A stretch of 6,841 nt of DNA. Origin: Candidatus Saccharimonadales bacterium (GTDB lineage Bacteria; Patescibacteriota; Saccharimonadia; Saccharimonadales; Saccharimonadaceae). Below, piece by piece: positions 1 through 4,969 of this stretch (position 1 is its first letter; each line of letters starts with the position of its first letter). Position numbers and translations under genes: made by a program. The stretch is from contig JASLCP010000003.1 in assembly GCA_030151825.1 (NCBI GenBank), forward strand, positions 1 to 6,841, read 5' to 3'. Below the pieces are notes generated by a model. The model searched no databases, was not told the DNA's origin, and saw only the letters and a list, made by a program, of their open reading frames with translations.

Positions 1-555
1 CATGATATGTTGCAAATATCACAACATTTAGAAAAGGGGAGAAGTACGTTGATTGGTCCGAACTGTCCCGGTATATTACTGCCCGGTGGCAACAAACTTG
101 GTATTATTCCCGCTCACCTTGCCGCACCCGGTACCGCCGCGATTGTCAGCCGCAGCGGTACCCTCACCTACGAGGCGATGGATGGTTTGACCCGAAAAGG
201 TATCGGCCAAAAATACATCATCGGGATTGGCGGTGACCGCGTTGCTGGCACGTCGTTTATCGATTGTTTGCAGCTCTTTCAAGACGACCCTGATGTCGAC
301 CGTATTATTATGATTGGTGAAATTGGTGGTACAAGCGAAATCGAGGCGGCTGACTATATCGCCGCACATGTCACCAAACCAGTCTATGCCTATATCACCG
401 GCCATCACGCACCAGCTGGTGTACAATTGGGCCATGCCGGCGCTATCCTTGGCAGTAGTGCCGAATCTGCTAGCGAAAAGACGGCCTATTTGACAGATAA
501 AGGCATCCACACCGCAACGAGCATTACGGCGCTTGTTAATAAAATTACTGCTTAA
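1..555 (+). CDS. sucD: Succinyl-CoA synthetase-type CoA ligase, alpha subunit (5' truncated by window)
   Basis: This is the C-terminal 184 residues of the alpha subunit of an ADP/GDP-forming CoA ligase. The family interconverts succinyl-CoA and succinate with substrate-level phosphorylation, working with a beta (SucC) subunit in the cytoplasm. The frame is open to the first base, and the start codon and most of the CoA-binding Rossmann domain lie outside the window. Visible motifs, numbered from the first in-window codon: IGPNCPG near 18-24, VSRSGTLTYEA near 49-59, GIGGD near 75-79, MIGEIGG near 104-110 with the conserved Glu, and GHAGAI near 144-149, whose His (codon 433-435) matches the catalytic phosphohistidine. 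All catalytic landmarks seen are intact. It ends TAA, 18 nt before the next gene. sucC is probably just upstream, but this is not visible. Substrate could be another acyl-CoA; the fold and family call is firm. Confidence 0.93.
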   Translation, partial: HDMLQISQHLEKGRSTLIGPNCPGILLPGGNKLGIIPAHLAAPGTAAIVSRSGTLTYEAMDGLTRKGIGQKYIIGIGGDRVAGTSFIDCLQLFQDDPDVDRIIMIGEIGGTSEIEAADYIAAHVTKPVYAYITGHHAPAGVQLGHAGAILGSSAESASEKTAYLTDKGIHTATSITALVNKITA

Positions 556-558
556 AAA

Positions 559-567
559 TGGTATAAT
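559..567 (+). promoter_or_regulatory. Extended -10 promoter for the glycosyltransferase pair, giving a leaderless mRNA
   Basis: TGGTATAAT is a perfect extended -10 element (TGn plus TATAAT at 562-567). No recognisable -35 lies 16-18 nt upstream, which an extended -10 can tolerate. The hexamer ends 6 nt before the ATG at 574, so transcription would begin at or within a base or two of the start codon. No Shine-Dalgarno sequence fits between. The site lies between the sucD stop codon and the GT2 start. Confidence 0.7.
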
Positions 568-573
568 TAAACC

Positions 574-1515
574 ATGAAAACCATCACCGTGCTGATTCCG
601 GCGTATAATGAAGCGGCTGTACTCCCCCAACTATTCAAGCGTCTCGATGCGCTTGCAACCAGCGTGACCGATTATCAATTCGAATTTTTGTTTGTCAATG
701 ATGGTAGTCGCGATGATACCCTGTCGATCATCAAGCAGCGCGCCGAATCAGATAAACGTATCGCCTATATCAACTTGTCACGTAATTTTGGCAAGGAGAT
801 CGCTATGTGCGCTGGCATTGATCATGCTAATACTGACGCGCTGGTGATTATCGATGCCGATTTACAGGATCCACCAGAGCTGATTCCGCAGATGATTGAG
901 CTATGGGAAGAAGGCTACGACGATGTCTACGCTAAACGGTCAGAACGTTTGGGTGAAAGTTGGCTCAAAAAAGTCACCTCGAAATATTTTTACCAGATAT
1001 TGCAAAAATCAACGCACATTCCGATTCAGCGCGACACTGGTGACTTTCGCTTGCTTGACCGTCGCTGTGTCGAAGCGCTCAAACAATTCCGTGAAACCGA
1101 ACGCTATACCAAAGGCTTTTTTAGCTGGATTGGCTACAAGAAAAAGGAAATCGAATATATTCGTGACCCGCGAGCGGCTGGCGAAACCAAGTGGAATTAT
1201 CTTAAGCTCATCAACTTGGCGATCGACGGCATCGTATCATTTACGACGGCGCCTCTGCGGTTTTCGACGATCCTTGGTATGATGATTTCGTTTTTGGCAT
1301 TTGTGTATATTATCGTCATTGTGATTCGCACGTTACTATTTGGTATCGATGCGGCTGGCTATCCGTCAATGATGGCAGTTATCTTGTTCCTTGGCGGCGT
1401 GCAGTTATTGTCCCTGGGGATTATTGGCGAGTATATTGGACGGATTTTTAACGAAACCAAACGCCGCCCACTCTACTTTGTCGAAGAATATCACCACGCG
1501 AAAGCGACAAAATAA
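574..1515 (+). CDS. GT2-family polyprenyl-phosphate glycosyltransferase, two C-terminal membrane helices
   Basis: This 313-residue protein has the layout of the GtrB/DPM1-like branch of GT2. These enzymes move a sugar from a nucleotide donor to undecaprenyl phosphate on the cytoplasmic face of the membrane. The N-terminal catalytic domain opens with VLIPAYNE (6-13), followed by FVNDGSRDDT (40-49), the metal-binding DAD and DLQDPPE segment (94-102), TGDFRLLDR (155-163) and an AGETKW motif (202-207). Two hydrophobic helices follow, about 230-255 and 263-287, then a short basic cytoplasmic tail. Length is typical of the GtrB class. The start is fixed by the promoter immediately upstream and there is no Shine-Dalgarno sequence. 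Its stop overlaps the next gene's start (TAATG), so the two are probably translationally coupled. Donor sugar and final product cannot be read from sequence; no GtrA-type flippase is in the window. Confidence 0.9.
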   Translation: MKTITVLIPAYNEAAVLPQLFKRLDALATSVTDYQFEFLFVNDGSRDDTLSIIKQRAESDKRIAYINLSRNFGKEIAMCAGIDHANTDALVIIDADLQDPPELIPQMIELWEEGYDDVYAKRSERLGESWLKKVTSKYFYQILQKSTHIPIQRDTGDFRLLDRRCVEALKQFRETERYTKGFFSWIGYKKKEIEYIRDPRAAGETKWNYLKLINLAIDGIVSFTTAPLRFSTILGMMISFLAFVYIIVIVIRTLLFGIDAAGYPSMMAVILFLGGVQLLSLGIIGEYIGRIFNETKRRPLYFVEEYHHAKATK

Positions 1516-2612
1516 TGCATATCGCCATCGATGCCCGCATTATCAATTCATCGACCGGCCGCTACATTGAACGCCTCCTGACCTACTTGCAGGACATCGA
1601 CAGTCCGCATACCTTTAGTGTACTGGTCCGCACCAAAGACAAAGAATATTGGCAACCAACAAATCCGAAGTTTACTGTTGTTGTCGCGGATTATCATCAA
1701 TACACCTTTAGTGAACAGCTTGGTTTTTACTTCTTTTTACGAAAGCTCGGTGCCGATTTGGTGCATTTTTGCATGCCGCAACAACCACTCCTTTATCGCG
1801 GCACGGCAGTCACGACTATCCATGATTTAAGCCTCCTTAAGATTGACGAAAACGAGGGTATGTCACTGCCCGTCCTCAAGTTCAAGCAAGTGATTTTCTC
1901 GTCACTTCTGCGTAGTGTCACTAAGCGCTCGGCACGTATCATCACCCCATCTCAGTACACCAAAGACGACTTATTACGCTTTCAGCCGGTACCCGAAGAA
2001 AAAATTGTCATCACATATGAATCAGCTGATTTGGTCAGCGATCACGAAGAGATTATCGAATCACTGGTTGATAAAAAATTCCTATTGCTCGTCGGCCGCG
2101 CCGAAACGTACAAAAACCAACGGGGCGCCATCGAAGCTCATCAATTATTACTGCATAAATACCCCGACCTACATCTCGTCATTGTCGGCAAGCGTGATCA
2201 AACCAGCCACGACCTTGAACAGTGGACGCTCCGCGAAGGCTACCGCAATATCATATTCTTTGGCTTTGCGAGCGACGAGCAGCTCGCATGGTGCTATAAC
2301 CACTGCTGGCTGTATGTTTTCCCCAGTTTCATGGAAGGCTTTGGGCTACCGGGTCTTGAGGCAATGAAACATGGCGCACCTGTCGCCAGCAGCAGTGCGA
2401 CGTGTCTGCCTGAAATATACGGTGATGCCGCCGTTTACTTTAATCCTGCCGATCACCATGATATGGCGCAAAAAATCGACACAGTATTATCGGATGATAC
2501 TCTTCGCAAAGAGCTTATCAAAAAAGGCAGCCTACGCGCTGAGGAGTTTTCGTGGCAGCGCATGGCCGAACAAACCCTCGCGGTCTATAATGACGCGCTT
2601 GGGGAAAAATAA
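1515..2612 (+). CDS. GT4-family (GT-B fold) glycosyltransferase
   Basis: This 365-residue protein is a retaining glycosyltransferase of the GT4/RfaG type, which usually transfers a sugar from a nucleotide donor to a growing envelope glycan or lipid carrier. The N-terminal acceptor domain begins IAIDARII with STGRY at 13-17, a variant of the family's GIGRY glycine loop, and contains HDLSLL (103-108). The C-terminal donor domain has LLVGRAETYKN (191-201), LVIVGKR (221-227), FFGFASDEQL (248-257) and the EX7E motif with Glu274 and Glu282 inside a FMEGFGLPGLEAM stretch. LPEIYGDAA (298-306) completes the donor-site block. No signal peptide or membrane helix is seen. It starts inside the GT2 stop codon, without a clear Shine-Dalgarno sequence, implying translational coupling. 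Substrate specificity is unknown. Its stop codon abuts that of convergent jag. Confidence 0.9.
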   Translation: MHIAIDARIINSSTGRYIERLLTYLQDIDSPHTFSVLVRTKDKEYWQPTNPKFTVVVADYHQYTFSEQLGFYFFLRKLGADLVHFCMPQQPLLYRGTAVTTIHDLSLLKIDENEGMSLPVLKFKQVIFSSLLRSVTKRSARIITPSQYTKDDLLRFQPVPEEKIVITYESADLVSDHEEIIESLVDKKFLLLVGRAETYKNQRGAIEAHQLLLHKYPDLHLVIVGKRDQTSHDLEQWTLREGYRNIIFFGFASDEQLAWCYNHCWLYVFPSFMEGFGLPGLEAMKHGAPVASSSATCLPEIYGDAAVYFNPADHHDMAQKIDTVLSDDTLRKELIKKGSLRAEEFSWQRMAEQTLAVYNDALGEK

Positions 2613-3074
2613 TTACGAGCTTTGCTGCGCGATAATAATTCGGCGATCGCGACCTTCGCCTTCTGAAAATGTTTTAATTTCTGGATACTCACTCGCGACA
2701 TGATGCACAATACGACGATCGGCAGCATTCAGCTGGGCGACGTGTGAATCACCCGTTTCAAGGACTTCTTTTATCCATCCGCGCGCTTGTTCGGCCACCT
2801 TTTCGGCACGTTGCTTTTTGTAATCAGCCACATCAACATTTACTCGTGTAATCGCCGCATCACGGTTACGTAGCGTCGTCGATAGCAGGTACTGGAGACT
2901 ACGCAGCGTCTCGGCATTACGCCCAATCAATAAACTGTTATCACTGCTCGATGGAACAGATAGTTCAATAACATCATCATTAAACTCTGTTTTGATTTCG
3001 AGGTTTAACTCAAAGAATGACAGGAGGTCGGCGAGGTATTTTTCGGCAAATTTGATTGACTCTTCCTGGTTCAT
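2613..3074 (-). CDS. khpB: Jag/KhpB/EloR-type KH-R3H RNA-binding protein, short form
   Basis: This 153-residue protein is a single-stranded nucleic-acid-binding regulator, usually encoded beside yidC. In Gram-positive bacteria Jag/KhpB/EloR binds RNA, partners with KhpA and influences cell elongation and division. The KH-like domain spans roughly 1-85, with the turn IGRN followed by ETLRSLQYLL (50-64). A helical linker rich in Lys, Arg, Glu and Ala follows (86-108). The R3H domain covers about 112-150, with Arg120 and His124 giving the RxxxH signature (LNAADRRIVHH). The roughly 50-residue Jag_N domain common in Firmicutes is missing: the protein begins directly at the KH domain. The start is supported by AGGAG at 3081-3085, 6 nt before the ATG and overlapping the yidC stop, so the gene is coupled to yidC (9 nt apart). 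Confidence 0.9.
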   Translation of the reverse strand: MNQEESIKFAEKYLADLLSFFELNLEIKTEFNDDVIELSVPSSSDNSLLIGRNAETLRSLQYLLSTTLRNRDAAITRVNVDVADYKKQRAEKVAEQARGWIKEVLETGDSHVAQLNAADRRIVHHVASEYPEIKTFSEGEGRDRRIIIAQQSS

Positions 3075-3083
3075 GGCGATCTC

Positions 3084-4043
3084 CTATTTCTTTGATTTAG
3101 ACCCTTTAGAGGATTTAGCAACAATCCGTGTCACGGTTGAGGCCTCAGTTGCTTGCTTGGCGCGCGCTTTGGCGGTCGCCTTTTTGCCCGGCCCCTTTTT
3201 TGCTGCATTTGTCTCGTTCGCAATCTCTTCAAGCTCCTCTTCGTCTTGTTTCAAGATATAGTGTTGCTGGATTGTCGCTACGATATTAGATACCGCATAG
3301 TATAGAGCAATGGCGCCAGGTAGGTTCATCATGACAAACAACATAAAGAATGGCAGGACGTAAACCATCTTGCTCATGATGATATTATTAATCTCTGATT
3401 GATCAGCCTCTTTACCGGCAGAGGCATCACTCAAGACTTCTTTTAAGCTACGCTTTGGACCAGTGTGCGGCATAGTTTGCCGCGACATAATAAACTGTGT
3501 CGCAGCCGCCACAAGCGCCAAGATAATCAGGAACAAATCAACTTCATTTCCGTTAATCGCGTGCTTCGTCAGATCAAACAAACCAAAGAGTTTTTCGTTG
3601 AGTTGGTCAGGATGCTTAAGTAGCTGTTCGACAGCTGGAATACCGTGCAAAAAATCATATGTGTATTTATCAATCTGATCACGGTGTAATGTCAAAATTT
3701 GAATAACGTGATAGAGCGCGATAAAGATTGGCAACTGGATAATCAAGATACCGATGGTACGGAAAGGGCTGACGTCGTGCTTTTTGTATAGCTCCATCAT
3801 TAACACGCCCTGCTGCTGCTTGTTGCCTTTGGTCTGCTTTTTGATGCGCTCGAGTTCAGGCTGCAACTTGCGCATCTTTTTTACTTGATGTAGCTGTTTT
3901 TTGACCAGCGGATACATCGCAAATCGAATAAAGATAGTAAAGATAATAACCGCGATACCAAAATCACCGCCCGGGATAATGCTATAGAGCCCCACAAGCA
4001 GGTTAAAAATCGGTTGAACGATAAGGATGTCAAAAATATTCAC
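3084..4043 (-). CDS. yidC: YidC/Oxa1-family membrane protein insertase
   Basis: This 319-residue protein inserts and folds membrane proteins, alone or with SecYEG. The layout matches the five-helix core of short YidC proteins: an amphipathic segment (5-23), TM1 about 26-46 carrying the conserved hydrophilic-groove Arg40, a cytoplasmic charged helical hairpin (47-93), TM2 about 94-118, TM3 about 168-187 and TM4/TM5 about 226-262 separated by NLPGA (240-244). The tail from about 280 is rich in Lys and Ala and strongly basic, as in insertases whose tail contacts the ribosome. I see no N-terminal lipobox or the large periplasmic domain of Gram-negative YidC. The start is GTG: the frame closes at a TAA 27 nt upstream (4068-4070) and no ATG or TTG lies between. 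It sits between rnpA and jag and ends TAG. Confidence 0.95.
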   Translation of the reverse strand: MNIFDILIVQPIFNLLVGLYSIIPGGDFGIAVIIFTIFIRFAMYPLVKKQLHQVKKMRKLQPELERIKKQTKGNKQQQGVLMMELYKKHDVSPFRTIGILIIQLPIFIALYHVIQILTLHRDQIDKYTYDFLHGIPAVEQLLKHPDQLNEKLFGLFDLTKHAINGNEVDLFLIILALVAAATQFIMSRQTMPHTGPKRSLKEVLSDASAGKEADQSEINNIIMSKMVYVLPFFMLFVMMNLPGAIALYYAVSNIVATIQQHYILKQDEEELEEIANETNAAKKGPGKKATAKARAKQATEASTVTRIVAKSSKGSKSKK

Positions 4044-4056
4044 GCTACGAAGTAAA

Positions 4057-4060
4057 CTCC
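4057..4060 (-). promoter_or_regulatory. Ribosome binding site candidate for the yidC GTG start
   Basis: GGAG reads on the minus strand 13 nt before the GTG start of yidC, longer than the usual 5-9 nt. No better Shine-Dalgarno sequence and no alternative start codon exist before the upstream in-frame stop, so this site and the GTG are the best available pair. Confidence 0.4.
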
Positions 4061-4090
4061 AAAAGTATTAATTACGTCTAATCTGGCCTA

Positions 4091-4099
4091 AGTATACCA
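4091..4099 (-). promoter_or_regulatory. Extended -10 promoter candidate for yidC-khpB
   Basis: On the minus strand TGGTATACT gives an extended -10 (TGn plus TATACT at 4091-4096) in the 61-nt gap between the rnpA stop and the yidC start. A TTGACA is present at 4122-4127, but its 25-nt spacing is too long for a normal -35. Predicted transcription would start near 4084, leaving a leader of about 40 nt that contains the GGAG. The core resembles the TGGTATAAT ahead of the GT2 gene. Confidence 0.5.
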
Positions 4100-4104
4100 C
4101 TTCG

Positions 4105-4458
4105 CTAAGGTTTTTGATAGGTGTCAACTTCGGCCAATAGCTGGTCAATTGTTGATTCAAGTTCGGTGTGCGGCATCGTGGCAACCTCACTTGAAAACAC
4201 TAATAGTACGATGTCGGTTGGCGAAGCAACACCAGCCAGTCGATGACGAATAATTTCGTAGATACGGCGGCGCACACGATTACGACCAACAGCGCTCTTG
4301 AGGACCTTTTTGCTAATCACCACTGCGACACGACTATGGCCACGGCGTGGATTACGAGAGTATTTGAGTGTTACCAGACGCGAACGATGGGCATCACCGT
4401 GTTTGTACACGTACCGAAGGCTATTATGCCCATGAAAGCGATGATTGAATGAAAGCAT
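4105..4458 (-). CDS. rnpA: Ribonuclease P protein component
   Basis: This 117-residue basic protein is the protein subunit of RNase P, which assists the catalytic RNA in removing 5' leaders from pre-tRNAs. The N-terminus has HRFHGHNSLRYVYKHG (6-21), the position of the family's leader-binding segment. The diagnostic RNR region is intact: KKVLKSAVGRNRVRRRIYE (50-68), with Arg59, Asn60, Arg61 and the following arginine run. The C-terminal strand DIVLLVFS (82-89) and final helix match the family length of about 110-120 residues. It starts with ATG at 4458 without a Shine-Dalgarno sequence and lies between rpmH and yidC in the classical order. A terminator after rpmH and a -10-like box suggest it has its own transcription start. 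It ends TAG. Confidence 0.95.
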   Translation of the reverse strand: MLSFNHRFHGHNSLRYVYKHGDAHRSRLVTLKYSRNPRRGHSRVAVVISKKVLKSAVGRNRVRRRIYEIIRHRLAGVASPTDIVLLVFSSEVATMPHTELESTIDQLLAEVDTYQKP

Positions 4459-4470
4459 AGATTATTTACC

Positions 4471-4476
4471 AGTATA
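4471..4476 (-). promoter_or_regulatory. Candidate -10 box for rnpA
   Basis: TATACT on the minus strand ends 12 nt before the rnpA ATG and begins one base after the terminator T-tract of rpmH. A start 6-7 nt downstream would leave a leader of only about 5-6 nt. No consensus -35 is present, since the matching position falls in the terminator stem, and the TGn extension is not exact. The alternative is read-through from the rpmH promoter. Confidence 0.4.
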
Positions 4477-4477
4477 C

Positions 4478-4508
4478 AAAAAATCCGCCCGTTTGGCACG
4501 GGCGGATT
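4478..4508 (-). terminator. Rho-independent terminator of rpmH
   Basis: A perfect 10-bp inverted repeat (4482-4491 and 4499-4508, AATCCGCCCG with its complement) encloses a 7-nt loop. On the minus strand the stem is followed by T residues (six in a row counting two from the stem base, 4478-4483). It lies 25 nt beyond the rpmH stop and upstream of rnpA, so it should end or attenuate rpmH transcription. No run of T follows on the plus strand, so it acts in one direction. Confidence 0.88.
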
Positions 4509-4533
4509 GTATCAATTGATACGCTGATCCAGA

Positions 4534-4671
4534 TTAGACGGTCAGTTTTGCGCGCCCTTTAATACGACGACGCTTGATCACAGCGCGACCTGCTTTCGTA
4601 GCAACACGTGCACGAAAACCGTGAGTGCGAGCGCGGTGACGAGTATGTGGTTGGTGTGTTCGCTTTGGCAT
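4534..4671 (-). CDS. rpmH: Large ribosomal subunit protein bL34
   Basis: This 45-residue, very basic protein is bL34 of the 50S ribosomal subunit. It begins MPKRTHQPHTRHRARTHGF, continues with RARVATKAGR (20-29) and ends with RRRIKGRAKLTV (34-45). These match the family pattern of an N-terminal KRT.QP segment, HGFRARM.T..GR and a C-terminal RR..GR..L. Length is normal (44-46 residues in most bacteria). The ATG at 4671 follows a good promoter by only a few bases and has no Shine-Dalgarno sequence. It heads the minus-strand arm that diverges from dnaA and is closed by an intrinsic terminator before rnpA. It ends TAA. Confidence 0.97.
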   Translation of the reverse strand: MPKRTHQPHTRHRARTHGFRARVATKAGRAVIKRRRIKGRAKLTV

Positions 4672-4680
4672 ATCTGTTTA

Positions 4681-4709
4681 ATTCTACTATATTGTGGTTT
4701 ATTTTTCAA
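4681..4709 (-). promoter_or_regulatory. rpmH promoter (TTGAAA, 17 nt, TAGAAT)
   Basis: On the minus strand TTGAAA (4704-4709) and TAGAAT (4681-4686) are separated by exactly 17 nt, each one mismatch from the sigma-70 consensus. The expected transcription start is about 4674-4675, leaving only around 3-4 nt before the rpmH ATG at 4671, and no Shine-Dalgarno sequence is visible. Confidence 0.65.
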
Positions 4710-4779
4710 GTAATTACCCCTATTCCGTATCGCTGTCATGCTTGCGGCGTGTGCATTGTGGTGGCATAGTCATCTTTAG

Positions 4780-4788
4780 TTATCCACT
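4780..4788 (+). promoter_or_regulatory. DnaA box (8/9)
   Basis: TTATCCACT differs from the consensus TTATCCACA only in its last base. It is 21 nt from the next box in the same orientation, close to two helical turns. Confidence 0.6.
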
Positions 4789-4800
4789 TTTTTGACCATG

Positions 4801-4809
4801 TTATCCACA
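4801..4809 (+). promoter_or_regulatory. DnaA box (perfect)
   Basis: An exact TTATCCACA 9-mer on the plus strand. With the box at 4833 it forms an inverted pair whose positions differ by 32 nt. Confidence 0.88.
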
Positions 4810-4832
4810 GTTTTACAGATAGGATAGCGCGT

Positions 4833-4841
4833 TGTGGATAA
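4833..4841 (-). promoter_or_regulatory. DnaA box (perfect, reverse orientation)
   Basis: TGTGGATAA on the plus strand is an exact TTATCCACA on the minus strand. It faces the perfect box at 4801. Confidence 0.88.
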
Positions 4842-4885
4842 ATCGGCTCTCTAGTTTGCCTATTTTGAAAACTCTCGATAAGAAC

Positions 4886-4914
4886 TTGTGGAAAACTTTT
4901 GAGCCATATATAGT
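4886..4914 (+). promoter_or_regulatory. dnaA promoter candidate
   Basis: TATAGT (4909-4914) is a five-of-six -10 hexamer. At 17 nt spacing the -35 position reads TTGTGG (4886-4891), a weak match that shares bases with a DnaA box. Transcription would start near 4921, giving a leader of about 50 nt before the GTG. A weak -35 covered by the activator/repressor's own box fits autoregulated dnaA. Confidence 0.5.
4887..4895 (-). promoter_or_regulatory. DnaA box TTTTCCACA overlapping the dnaA promoter
   Basis: TTTTCCACA on the minus strand fits the broader consensus TTWTNCACA. It overlaps the position of the -35 element proposed for dnaA, so DnaA binding here would be expected to repress its own gene. 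Confidence 0.7.
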
Positions 4915-4956
4915 AGAAGTAACGCAACCGAGGGTTGAAGAGTAAACGAACGTATC

Positions 4957-4962
4957 GAGGGG
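4957..4962 (+). promoter_or_regulatory. Ribosome binding site setting the dnaA GTG start
   Basis: GAGGGG lies 7 nt before the GTG at 4970. It favours this GTG over other candidates. The codons that follow encode the normal LW.xVL opening of DnaA domain I. Confidence 0.75.
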
Positions 4963-4969
4963 AAGAATT

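Larger units (their letters stand above)
4672..4969. other. rpmH-dnaA intergenic region: divergent promoters and DnaA box cluster (upstream half of oriC)
   Basis: This 298-nt non-coding stretch separates the two divergent arms. It holds the rpmH promoter at its left end, two perfect TTATCCACA boxes in inverted orientation, two further near or degenerate boxes, and the dnaA promoter and leader at its right end. The left part (4710-4779) shows nothing I can name. Minus-strand open frames crossing it lack a plausible product and run through the box cluster. The arrangement resembles the box cluster upstream of dnaA in the bipartite Bacillus subtilis origin. Confidence 0.75.

Noticed and set aside
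76..630. Minus-strand open frame of 184 codons opposite sucD
   Set aside because: It is antisense to a clearly conserved SucD frame, crosses into the GT2 gene and has no recognisable domain.
2642..2660. GGCGA/TCGCC stem near the 3' end of khpB as a terminator
   Set aside because: The stem is only 5 bp, lies within coding sequence and has no T-tract on either strand.
4811..4819. TTTTACAGA as a DnaA box
   Set aside because: It lacks the CACA end of the consensus and sits right after a perfect box, where a chance resemblance is likely.
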